Below, in pieces: positions 1-10,391 of a DNA stretch of 64,000 bases. This DNA comes from Cryptomeria japonica (Eukaryota > Streptophyta > Pinopsida > Cupressales > Cupressaceae): NCBI RefSeq assembly GCF_030272615.1, contig NC_081406.1, positions 169,041,861-169,105,860 on the forward strand, given 5' to 3'. The translations under genes and the position numbers were made by a program. The notes beneath the pieces were generated by a model. That model was not told the DNA's origin. It did no database searches and was given only the letters and a program-made list of their open reading frames with translations. Positions within the stretch are counted from its first letter, which is position 1. Each line of letters starts with the position of its first letter.

Positions 1-335
1 GTGTATATCCTTCATGACTTCAGCAAAGTCATCTTCCTGAGTAGTTCTTCTATCAATATTCTTCACATCTTTAAGTTCAAGAATACCCCTGGGATGTGTA
101 CCATACATAATTTGGAAAGGACTTAACCTTGTACTTCTGTTCACAGAGTCACTATAGGAAAATTCTACCTATGGAAGAATGGTATACCAAGTAGTTCCAT
201 GCTCCTTGGTCAAGCACCTTAACAAGTTTCCAAGGGACCTATTTATTACCTTAGTCTGCCCATTAGATTGAGGGTGATAAGCAGAAGAGAAACACAAGTT
301 AGTCCCCAACTTATGCCACAAAGTTAGAAGCATAC
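1..335 (-). pseudogene. G1 integrase, C-terminal part of catalytic core (broken)
   Basis: Read on the minus strand, this stretch continues the gypsy integrase with a YHPQSNGQT motif and the region after the catalytic glutamate. At the expected glutamate of the DDE triad (QTE in the family) the codon reads lysine (QTK). At the join with the upstream part the text jumps from the region after the first catalytic aspartate to a TLWHKLGT-like stretch. The segment that normally carries the second aspartate is missing. The integrase therefore lacks two of its three metal-binding residues and cannot be active. A stop also lies in the following region. Confidence 0.75.
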
Positions 336-2087
336 GCCTGCAATATTAGAAACATCATGTGTAACCTTGCATGGTAAGAAGTGTGCCATCTTTGAAAAAT
401 GGTCTACCACAGCATAGACACTATCATAGCTTGATTTAGTCCTAGGAAGGCCTAAGACAAAATCCATACTAACCGAATCCCAAGATTTGGTAGGGATGGG
501 TAAAGGAGTATAGAGGCCTGCATTTGAACTTGTAACTTTATCTCTTTGACACACCACACATTCTAAAACAAATTTCCTCACATCTGATTGCATTCTTGGC
601 CAAAAATAAAACCCTCTAACCAACTCAAGTGTCTTATCAAGTCCAAAATGTCCTAATAAACTCCCACAAAGATTTTCCTTGACAATATTCTCCCTCATTG
701 AGCAATTAGGAATACAAAGCTGACTACCCTTGAAAAGTAAACCTTCTTGAAGCATATACTCAAAAAAATCAGTAGGATATCTTTCATTCATAGCTTGAAA
801 AACCTCATAAGCCTCCTTGAAATCTACATCTTCTTGGTACATGTCCTTCATAGCAGTGATTCTCATGATTTCTAATTGAATCTCTTGGATTACCAAGTTC
901 CTCTGACTTAGGGCATCTGCAAATTTATCGGCCACTCCCTTCTTATGCTTGATAGTGAATGTGAAAGCTTGAAGGTACTCCATCCATTTCATGTTCCTAT
1001 GATTGAGTTTCTCCTTCCTATTCAAAAATCTTAAAGCATGGTTATCAATATAAACAACAAATTCCATAGGTAATAGATAGTGCCTCCATTTCCTAAGATA
1101 TTGTACCAAAGCATACATCTCTAGATCATAGGTTGAAGATTTTTGTTTTTCTTCATTTAACTTCTCACTGAAAAAGGCCACAGACCTACCCTTCTGACTC
1201 AATAATCCTCCTATATCTTTCTTAGATGCATCACATTCAATAGTAAATACCTTATGAAAATTAGGAAGGACTAAGATGGGCTGCTCTACAATCTTTGTTT
1301 TCAAATACTCAAAAGACTTATTAGCTTCATCATTCCAAGCAAATTGACACTTTCTTCCACCCTTGATGGTATCTATCATAGGAGCACTAACCCCACTGAA
1401 ATTTCTTATAAACTTCCTATAAAAACTTTCTAAGCCATGGAAACTTTTTACCTCACTTGCAAACCTACGTGTGGGCCAATTGAAGATTGCCTCCACCTTA
1501 GATGGATCCATTCTCAGATTACCTTTGGAAACAACAAATCCAAGAAATACCAATTCCTCCTCCAAGAAAACACACTTGTCCAAGTTGACCTTCAACTGCT
1601 CCTCATGCAACCTTTTCAATACCAAATCAAAGTGCATTAGATGTTCATTTCTATCCTTACTGAAAATCAATATATCATCCCAGTATACTACCACAAAATA
1701 ATTGATAAAGGGCTTAAGAAACTCATTCATTAACCTCATAAAAGTACTAGGGGCATTGGAAATCCCAAATGGCATTACCATCCATTCAAACAAGCCTTCG
1801 TTGGTCTTAAATGTTGTCTTCCATTGGTCTCCAACTTTGATCCTAATTTGGTGATAACCACTTTTCAAGTCTATTTTGGAATAGTACTTGGCCTCTCCTA
1901 GACAATCCATCAAATCCTTTATTCTCGGTATTGGGAACCTATATATGATTGTTATTCTATTGATAGCCCTAGAGTTTATACACAACTTCCATGTCCCTTC
2001 TTTCTTAGGAGGTAGCACTGTCGAGACTGCACACGAGCTTATACTCTTTCTAATGAACCCTTTCTCAAGTAACTCTTGGATCTATCT
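324..2087 (-). pseudogene. G1 reverse transcriptase, RNase H and integrase N-terminus
   Basis: A long open minus-strand frame encodes the core of pol. In order it shows reverse transcriptase finger motifs (VLPPKKEGTW, YRFPIPR, KIDLKSGYHQIRI), the catalytic box VYWDDILIFSK, an RNase H domain beginning near IECDASKKDIG, an H2C2-type integrase zinc finger (second His and both Cys visible, first His apparently Cys) and the first integrase aspartate in SMDFV. The catalytic box has Trp where gypsy enzymes usually have Leu (YLDD), but both aspartates are kept. The frame extends upstream of its first ATG to a stop near 2087 that sits where a glutamine is expected, so the true pol is longer. Confidence 0.85.
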
Positions 2088-3013
2088 TGCAACTTTTGCA
2101 TATTGTTTAGGGGTTATTTTATAGGCTTCCTTGTTAGGTAGGGTAGCACTTGGTATAAGGTCTATGCAATGACTGATTTCTCATTGAGGAGGTAGATTAT
2201 CTGTGGTACTGTTTGCAACTATTCCCTTGTACTTATCTAGCAGATCTTAAACCAAGTTAGGCCCTACTTTCCCTTCTACCTCATGGCTCTTGGGCTGCTT
2301 CTTAGGTTCATCCCTAGGCTTGACAACTATGGACAAGCAAGGAGTATCCTTCTCCTTCAAAACCCTCATGAATTATTTCTCATCTACTAGCATGACACTA
2401 GTTACAATGTGTTTGTCCTTATTGTCATCCGGGAGAGGGGTCATGGAAAAGTTCTCTACATTTTTGGTGATGGTGTAGACATTCTTTCTACCCTCATGCC
2501 TAGCGTCCACATCATACTGCCAAGGCCTACCAAGTAACAAATGGAAAGAATCCATTTCTACCACATCACACAACACTCTATCCTTATATTCACTAATTAA
2601 AAAATCTACCCACACTTGTTCACTAATCAACACTTGTCCCTTGTTCAGCCAAGATACTTTATAGGGATAGGGATGAGGTATTCTTTGCAAGTTAAGATTA
2701 GTAACCATTTCAATAGAAGCTATGTTATCTATGGATCTGGAATCTACAATGACCTTACAAACTTTACCTTGTACCTTGCAGGTGGTTCTGAAAAGAGATT
2801 TCCTCTGAGGTGGTTCTTTGCTGATTGGTTCCTTCAAGAGAGTCATTTTTATCATTAAGAGCTCTCCTTGCTCTGGGTCTGCAGGTCTTGAAGTTGATGT
2901 GTGGTAAGAGGTCATGCTCTGACTATCTTCCTCTTGAATCAAATTTTCTCTTCTTTCACCCCCTTGGCTACCATTTCCTTGCTTCTCTAGACACCTAAAA
3001 GATTGATGTCCCA
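2088..3013 (-). pseudogene. G1 aspartic protease and linker to reverse transcriptase
   Basis: The minus strand from 3013 to 2373 is open. It begins with the second half of the gag zinc knuckle and contains the retroviral-type aspartic protease around 2740. There the active-site DSG reads DSR, followed by a typical hydrophobic flap and a GRPWQYD motif. The protease would cleave the gag-pol precursor; the Gly-to-Arg change next to the catalytic aspartate should inactivate it. From 2372 to 2088 the frame continues toward reverse transcriptase through at least four stops (near 2372, 2248, 2188 and 2087). Confidence 0.75.
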
Positions 3014-4012
3014 CCTAGTTACAAGAGAAACACCTATTGGTGAAAACACTAGCTCCTCTCCCACCAAATCTTCCTCTTCCATTTGCTTTTCTCCCTCTAA
3101 AACTACCTCTATTCGCTGATTCTCCCTCATGTTCTTGACTACTTGCTTCTCCTTGGGGTTTAGGGTATGATCCTCTATCATTGAATCTTCCCTTACCTCT
3201 AAAATTTGTACCCCTTCCTCTATTATGGTGTTCTCCTCGCCTCTTTTGCTTCTCCTCAATCCTAGGTGCCATTTGATAACACTTATGCACTGATTCGGGA
3301 TTAAAAAAGTTGAGTTCATCTTGAAAGTTGAACTTAAGGCCATTCATGTGCCTTGCTAATTTTTGTGTCTCACTCTCTGGTATCTTTGTTTTGAGTGTCA
3401 TTTTGTGGAACTCCTCGGTGTAGGCACTAACATTCAGATCCTTTTCCTCAAATTTTGTAGTTTCTTATGTAGGATTATCTCATAATCCTCAAGGACAAAC
3501 TGATTCTTAACTTATGACACCATCTTCTTCCATGAAGTGATGGGGTTCTTACCTTCCACCATTCTCTCCCTTTGTAGGACATTCTACCAACTAGGGGCAG
3601 GACCCCTCAATTTTGACTTAGCCACCTTCACTCTTTGGTTATCTACCACCTCTTCATACTCAAAATAGTTTTCCAAAGCCTCAATCCAGTCCATGCACTC
3701 CTTTGGATTCATCTTCCCTTGAAACATAGGTAATTCTAACTTAGTGTCTCTTCCACCTACTCTCCTAAGGGGTTCAATGAATTGCCTTTGATCTACAGGT
3801 GCAACTAGGTTCTCTCCTTGTTCTTCTATTTCTTCTTCTTCCTCATATTTTGAGCCAACTTCCTTTTGAGCCTGATCCTTCTTCAACTTTGCTAGTTCTG
3901 CTTCCATCCTTTTGTTCTTGGTTATTTGCTCCCTCACTATCCTGGCCGATTCTACATTGGTGACTCTAGAGGGTATCTCCTCTTCACTTTGTCCCTTTGT
4001 CTGATCTCCCAT
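3014..4012 (-). pseudogene. G1 gag (capsid and nucleocapsid), broken
   Basis: Gag probably starts at the ATG at 4012, 30-odd bases after the PBS, with MGDQTKGQ. A Lys/Glu-rich coiled-coil-like region (about 3830-3920) is followed by a capsid-type ELPMFQGKMNPKECMDWIEALENYFEYE stretch. A stop after APSW at about 3584, a frame change near 3440-3470, and an Arg/Gly-rich basic segment at 3050-3230 follow. The CCHC zinc knuckle is cut by a TAG between CFSCN and VGHQSFRC at 3013-3015, where glutamine is expected. Gag would form the particle and bind RNA; here it cannot be made full length. Confidence 0.75.
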
Positions 4013-4044
4013 GGTTAAAACTCTTCCCAAGGTTCTTCTAGAGA

Positions 4045-4054
4045 TCTGATACCA
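4045..4054 (-). other. G1 primer binding site
   Basis: The minus strand reads TGGTATCAGA, the common plant retrotransposon PBS complementary to the 3' end of initiator methionine tRNA. It lies two to three bases from a TG/CA LTR edge at 4058. Only ten bases match before the sequence departs from the usual form. Confidence 0.75.
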
Positions 4055-4057
4055 CCT

Positions 4058-5500
4058 GATATAGAGGACTTCAGCAGTAGTGTGGCAAACCCCAAACACT
4101 CTCTCACCTTTCACTCTCATAGTCCCAAGCCTATGAAGGCCTCAACTCACACCAAAACCAAAACTTGAGCTTTATCCCTCACAAGGGTTGGAAAACACCT
4201 TCACTATGCCCTTAGGGTCTCACAAGACCTTGCACAACCTTCTTATACTTGATGGTAACAAGGTTCCACAGGTTCAACCGGCAATAGACTTTACCTACCG
4301 ACACCGGCAGATACAACAAGGTTCATTCACACTGGCATCCAATTCACAACGACAGAAGATTATACCGGTAAATTATAATTGTAGTTTCAAATACCCTTTT
4401 GTAACTTCTCTTAGACTTCAAATAACTAGATCTCCAACTTGTTTCAGCACACCTAGACACCTATTTGGGTCACAGACCTTGTTGATCAGATTAGGCCTAG
4501 GTTACAAAGGAAATGTATGGGAATGGGACCACAAGGAAGATCCAATGCTTCAGAGGGATTTTCTACTATCTAAATGTACCAATTCAACCATCTAACTCCT
4601 TCTTCTAATGTCTGGCATCATGCAATCCATCAATTCTTGACTGTACTAGTCTAAACCCTTACAAAGTTTAGGCTAGGGCTTGGTCGTAAAAATACCAATC
4701 CAACTCCCCTTATCTCACCCCTTTTGAATCTCATAATACACCTCCATAACTTGCATCCTACCAAAGTCCATTGAGAGCCCATGACTAGATTGCAAGTTAG
4801 GGCCTCATCTTTGCAACACCCTAGGGAAATTAAGGGTTTTTGGACCTGTAGAAGCAAATTGTTGATATGTCCTTCCAAACACTACTTCAAGGGGTTAGAC
4901 CAAATTCATATGAAATTTTATTTAGTGTTCTACTATACCAAGCCAAATTTTTACAAAATCATTCAATTTTTTGTACGGATAGTACGGAAAAGTAACAGAA
5001 TTCAGGCAAAATCAGATTTGTTTCATTTCATACTCTCCACCAAACTTCTCCAAATCATTTTGTGCCTTCAACCAACCTTTCTCATTAGTTGTACAAGCAC
5101 AAATAGGCTCTTTTCAATGACCACAACTAACTTTGAAATTTTTGTGACCGTTGGAAAGAGGTTGCATTCCAACTGACAAATTTTCAAAAGTTGCTTTGAC
5201 AATAATGACAACTTTTATGCAACTTTGAATTCCTAAGCACCTAAACCTTACCAAAATATCTAAGGACATCATTAACCTTTACAAACACCTAAGACAACAT
5301 TCTAGGATCATAAACACAAAATTTCATGATTGAAGCCCACATGGACTAATAGACCTTTAGGCTTATATGTGCACCTGAGAGGTTATTGACCACACAAAGG
5401 TTTTTTATTACATCTAGGGTGATCCTTGAGATCCAACCCATTATGGCAACATAAGTAAACACAAAACAAACACTAGACACCCCTAATGGCATGAAAACAC
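4058..5500 (-). repeat. G1 5' LTR (right boundary approximate)
   Basis: The region begins in plus reading with TGATATAG, so the minus-strand LTR ends in TATATCA beside the PBS. The far edge is placed near 5500 because plus-strand G1b coding sequence is recognisable from about 5517. There is no coding content I would defend. Several CCGGTA/TACCGG words occur around 4280-4370. The boundary could be off by some tens of bases because the second LTR is outside the window. Confidence 0.55.
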
Positions 5501-5516
5501 CATGAAAAGAAGAGAC

Positions 5517-7106
5517 CTTAGCATTAAATATTAAACATCTACATATCTATGGATATTCTCAACTAATCATAAGACAAGTGACGAGAGTTTATCAAGCTAA
5601 GCACGACAAATTATCACAATATAGAGATCTAGCTTTATCCTTGTTACAAAAATCTGATTCTTATACCATGAAGCCTGTTCCTTGAAAATATAATCTACAT
5701 GCTGATGCAATGGCATGTGTAGCCTCTCTTGTGTCTTTAGAGGATCCCTTGGTAGATCTTAAATTCAATATTCACAACCTCACTACACCAGCTATTATTG
5801 ATAATCCTAGTGATGTTGCATATTGTTGCACTATCTTTTTTGATGAATGGTACTCACATATCATGAGATATTGAAATGATGGTACCTTTCCTAACTTTGC
5901 AAATAAGAATACTCAGGCTAGGATTTGCAAATTGGCCGCTAGATACATTATCCTTTCTAATGTTCTTTATAGGAGAGGTTATAATGGTCTTCTCCTTAGA
6001 TGTCTTAACAAAGCTGAAATCCCTATTGCTCTTGAGGAAGCACATTTAGGTGCTTGTGGTGGGCATTTTGGGGGTAGATCCTTAGTTCAGAGATTGCTTC
6101 GAATGGGGTATTATTGGTAGACTATGGAAAAATATTCTTTTACGTTTATTAAAGAATGTCATCCGTGTCAGCAACATAGTAATTTGATCCACGCTTTTGC
6201 CTAACAACTTTGATATCAAGTAGTGTCTTGGCCCTTTTCTACATGGGGTTTGGATCTCATTGGTAAAATATCTCCTCCTTCATCCCAAGGACATACTTTC
6301 ATCATAACTGCAACTAGTTACTTAATGAAGTGGGTGGAAGCAGTTCCTCTTTGATCCACTATCACTGAGGTAATTTGTCAATTCATCTTAGAGAACATTA
6401 TTTCCCGATTTGGGATACCTTCTGCCTTATTTTCAGATAATGGAACGTCATTTAAAAATAAGGCTGTGAAGCAGTTCCTCGATAAATATCAGATTCAACA
6501 TAGATTTTCTACACCCTACTATCCTCAATCAAATGGTCAAGCCGAGTCTTCTAATAGGATAATTGAATAGATTCTTTGAAAGATTGTAAACAAGCATGGT
6601 AAGGATTAGCATACTCAATTAACCTGCACTCTTTGGGACTATCAGACGAGTGTACCTATTGCTATGGGTTGTACCCCTTATAATCTTGTTTATGGTGTTG
6701 ATGCCATTATACCTTTGGACTTATAAATTCCTTCTTTGAGAGTTTCTCTTAGGGGTATAGTGGATGACAATTCCTATAGAGAAAAAAGACTTCAACAACT
6801 TGAGATGCTTGATGAACGACATATAACGCTCTTGAGTATATTCAAGCATATCATAAAACTTTACAATGGAGGTATAATGATAAAGTCATTTCACGTTCCT
6901 TTTCAGTGGGTGATATAGTTCTTTATGAAAATCGGCGTAATGTGAATGCTTTACCTGAGGAGAAAGGAAAATTCAGCCCTAATTGCCTTGGACCATACAT
7001 TGTTATCAAGTTCTATGGATCAGGATGTTACAAGATAGCAAATGTGGAAGGTACACCTCTCAAGGAACCTATAAATGCTATGCAACTTCATAGATACTAT
7101 GCCTAG
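5517..7106 (+). pseudogene. G1b extra RNase H end plus integrase
   Basis: The first readable words (LHIYGYSQLIIRQVT, then a basic NLHADAMA) match the second half of the additional RNase H of Tat elements; the usual Asp of YGD is Tyr here. The integrase follows, with a zinc finger around 6035-6170 (GGHFGGRSLVQRLLRMGYYW, later CHPCQQ). The catalytic residues are in GLDLIGK, FSDNGTSF and NGQAESSNR, so all of D, D and E are present. The C-terminal GPYIVIKF motif and a final stop at 7106 complete it. Several stops and frame changes (near 5685, 5873, 6118, 6200, 6570, 6610 and 6725) break it. Confidence 0.75.
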
Positions 7107-8277
7107 CCCCTTTCTTTCTCTCCCTCTTTTCTTTCTTTCTAGTTTATCTTCTCTCTCTTTGTACCTTTTCTTTCTTCAAAATTGGATAATGTATTAGCAT
7201 ATCTTCATTAAAGTATGTTGTATTAAATGATATTGTATTTTTTAGTCTACATTACTTCATTCTTGACAAACATGTTTCTTTACCCCGTTGTTTGTCTTGG
7301 ATTCATTTATGTAAATTGTAATAGATTTACATTTTATTTGTGCTACCATGTTATACAATTTCTTATGTGTTAAGTAGGATTATATCATGTTGTGTTTAAT
7401 TAGAGTTAATTAAATTACATTAGTCATATACTTCTTAAGTTTAACACATTTCTCTTCTACATCATCAAAGTAGAATTTAATTAAATACTTAGTTATTTAA
7501 TTAAATCACACATGTGTCAATTTAATCATGAAGCATTGAGAAATCAATCACATGGAAATTATATTAGACATACATGGTCAACACTGAATATGTTACTTTT
7601 AATCTAAGCAATACATACATTGTTTAAGTATTAAAATAACATGTTTGAGATATAAGATGAGCATAAATAAATACTTATCCATGAGTATCATATACATCAA
7701 CAAAATGTCTCCTAATAAAGAAAAGTCATCTCCTATCCCTAGGATTAGTAGCTGGAGGATGGTGAATAGATGTCCCCTCCTGATCTAGCTGTCGGGGTGG
7801 GCCCATGGGTGTGTATCATGATACAAAACATGAGTGACTCAACAAGGAGCTCCTGCAATATCTCTCCATCATAATCCCATGGTATGTGGTTGCCTTTGTC
7901 TGAGACGCTACTAGATCATGCTCTGTCTATTGTAATCTCTCTCGTAAAGATCTCTTTGTATCTCACCAGACCTCTATCTCCATCCGAATGGGGGTGAATA
8001 GGTCCTCATGTCGTCCTACCCTTCCCTGTGATCTATGTGTTATCTGCAAGTAACTAGGGATGTGTGTATACATGATGAGGTTTGTCACTACATACTGGAT
8101 AAGGGAGTGCCATTCCTAGATGCTAGCTACAAAAAGAGAGAAGTTTTTATCAGCAACATTCTATTTCATCAATTCTAAACAAATAAGATGCATAAATTAG
8201 ACAATCATAAAACACCTTACCTGGATCTCCCTTAGAAAGGAACCACTTGAGACTAGGACCTACTAGGCTCTCTGTGT
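7107..8277. other. Non-coding stretch between integrase and antisense gene
   Basis: This begins with a pyrimidine-rich CT tract (about 7108-7175), continues as AT-rich sequence with repeated TTAATTAAAT words (7440-7510), and becomes more GC-balanced after about 7730. The part from 7730 to 8277 may hold the eroded C-terminal coding region of the antisense plant-mobile-domain gene (broken frames with a WDYDGEILQELL-like stretch). I see no other gene here. Confidence 0.5.
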
Positions 8278-9812
8278 TCATTTTGTCTCTACACAGTAGG
8301 TATGGATCGATGGGGACTCATCCTCCTCAACCTCCTCCTCAATCTCCTCTTCCTCCTCATCCTCCTCCTCATCCTCCTCCTCATCCTCCTCCTCATCCTC
8401 CTCCTCTTCCTCCTCCTCATCTTTTTCCTTTTCCTCCTCCTCTCCATCCTCCTCATCATCTCCATCCTGATCTCCCTCTCCTATATCAGGATCATCTCCA
8501 TCAATACCCACCTCCTGATGTCCTACATCATTAGCCTGATCATCGGTGCTCTCCGTGGATGTATTAGGTCCCTCCTCGTCGCTTGCCTGTCTTCATGGTT
8601 TGGGATTCCATCTAGGATAGTTTGCTGGAAATATGGCTCCAGGGTATGTCCTCCCCCACCATTCGTTGTACCACTAGTGCGCTCCCTCATCATATTTATA
8701 AGCCACCGCGACATCTTGATCCAATCCGTTTGAATCTGTGATGTCAATCTCATCGCTCGTAGGCCTCAAAATAGCTCCTGACCTAGGAGTCACGCATGAG
8801 TGTCAGATGTAGACAGGCACATCAGTAGGAACATACTACTCAAACACAAACTACCACTATCTCAGTCAAAGTAGAAGGGAATGACTATGCAACTATACCA
8901 TCCCTTTAGTAGATGGTTCCTCTACATGCAAAATAACTAAATGTGTATCCCTGCACAAATATACATACTGAGGTAAGGTCTCCATATGATCCTACTCGTT
9001 GTCAATCTATCCAGACTCAATCTCTAATGTATTAGATCTCTAAACCGCCACTCATGGGTAAATGGATAAGCAAGTACCCTAGGCTGCTCTAGAACTAAGT
9101 CTGTCGGGACTCCAATATGCCTAGTGCACATAATATGCTCAAACATCCACACCTGTAGCAGTGTGCAAGTCATCAGACTGCACCCCTTTCCAAACACATA
9201 CTCTCCAAGGTCATGATAGAGATGTGAAAGTATGCTCCTACCCCAAGAGTATACTCTCTAATATCTCTCCATGGCCCTAATCGTGTAGGTGAGACCTCAA
9301 TGCATGTAGGTGTTGCGCCCATCGAGGCACACGACTAATGCAATGGTAGTAGTAATGAGTCACCTCACCAGAGGAACTTCATCGGTAAGGTGTAGGAGCC
9401 AATTGAACATGATGTGGCCCCTTGTCTCACTAGGCATCACTCTCCCTATGCAGTAGACCTACTCCCTCCCGTACTCAGTAGCGGAGTGATTGACTTGATA
9501 TCTAACAGTCTCTCCCATGATGGAAAGGCGGAGAATATGGTATACATCCTCAAGGGTAACCGTTATCTCCCCAACAAGCAAGAGGAATTTCAAGGTATCT
9601 GTATCCCACCTCTCCATCAACACCATCAACATCCCATGATGAAACTTGATGGCGGGCATAGTCATCGTATACCATAAGCCTACAGTGTGAATCAACTCTC
9701 TCTCCTCCGATGTGAGCCTCGAAATCTGATTCCAAAGGCTCCAGAAGGTGTTACTGGCAGTGTGCTCATTAATGTATGGAAGAATTTGTAAATCAAAACA
9801 CCAAATCATCAA
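8278..9812 (-). pseudogene. Antisense plant mobile domain (PMD) pseudogene
   Basis: Minus-strand frames match the plant mobile domain family (the MAIN-like or aminotransferase-like domain of plant transposons and a few domesticated genes). From 9812 downward one reads an ISRLTSEERELIHTVGLW stretch, then TLKFLLLVGEITVTLEDVYHILRLSIMG, the hallmark of the domain. Later pieces in broken frames include SWGRSILSHLYHDLG, LLQVWMFEHI and a WRPY motif. A C-terminal acidic tail at 8278-8450 is almost pure Glu/Asp. Stops near 9456, 9350, 9255 and further on show it is dead. Its place between integrase and the 3' LTR, in antisense, suggests a retrotransposon accessory frame rather than a host gene. Confidence 0.7.
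8320..8460. repeat. CTC/TCC-rich microsatellite (acidic codon run)
   Basis: Imperfect repeats of TCCTCCTCA and related trinucleotides fill about 140 bases. On the minus strand they encode the Glu/Asp tail of the PMD pseudogene. The open frames seen on the plus strand (Pro- or Leu-rich) are by-products of this low-complexity run. Confidence 0.9.
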
Positions 9813-10376
9813 TATTCAATCATCAATCATAATTATCCAATACAAAACATCATCAATCTATCCTATCTGTCAGACGCCTGATCCCATGCACTTTTTCATT
9901 TTTTATGATTTTAAGTTATAAACCCTAATTTTTGCACTTATTTTCAATCTATTATATCTGGAGCTGGAGAGCTCCAATTTTCGCACTGTTGGTGGTGTTG
10001 GAATCATAAATTCTCTCTCACTCCACATTAGTTTCATAAAGTTCTTGGATGCACAACCGAGCGTTCTTGTGAACATGTTCATCAAGTTTTTCATTCCAAT
10101 TCGTTGCGGTAAACATGATACCCTATTTCACCTCACCAATAAGAAAGCCAAAATAGGGGGGGCATATAGCTCCCTACAAATTTAATCACCTTCCTTAGTA
10201 AGAATTAGGTGATTTCATGATCTAACATGTGGTTTTGTAGGGTGCGGGTCCTAACTGTGTACTACAGATACCGCTAGGGGCTTCGTTCGACAAGTTATGG
10301 ATATCTTTTTTTTTCGAATGATGTTTACTTTTTTTGTACTTTATCTTGCATATGCACATAGTGTCATATGACTGCT
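9813..10376. other. Non-coding or eroded sequence before the polypurine tract
   Basis: Between the antisense gene and the polypurine tract there is no solid gene. On the minus strand around 10000-10110 one frame reads NEKLDEHVHKNARLCIQEL, which looks protein-like and may be an upstream exon or N-terminal part of the antisense accessory gene. It is short and ends in stops, so this is only a possibility. A G-run (AATAGGGGGGG) lies at about 10152-10162. Confidence 0.35.
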
Positions 10377-10391
10377 AAAGTGGGGGCTAAA
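10377..10391 (+). other. Polypurine tract of G1b
   Basis: AAAGTGGGGGCTAAA lies directly before a TGTAATGTCATAG LTR start. This is the usual form of the plus-strand primer of plant gypsy elements. Confidence 0.65.

Larger units (their letters stand above)
1..5500 (-). mobile_element. G1: partial Ty3/gypsy retrotransposon (chromovirus-like)
   Basis: The minus strand reads PBS, gag, protease, reverse transcriptase, RNase H and integrase from about 4054 down to base 1, with a probable 5' LTR at 4058 to about 5500. The 3' end and 3' LTR lie outside the window. The reverse transcriptase resembles the chromovirus group of gypsy elements, and the initiator-methionine-tRNA PBS two bases from the LTR fits that group. 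A plus-strand gypsy reading frame resumes just beyond the LTR, so G1 probably inserted into G1b. The left edge of that event is not visible, so no target duplication can be checked. Confidence 0.8.

Noticed and set aside
4188-4595. 135-codon plus-strand frame in the G1 LTR
   Set aside because: No homology signal that I can see, and it runs antisense through the LTR beside the PBS.
8247-8734. Pro-rich and Leu-rich open frames on the plus strand
   Set aside because: They arise from the CTC/TCC microsatellite; the opposite strand encodes the acidic tail of the plant-mobile-domain pseudogene.
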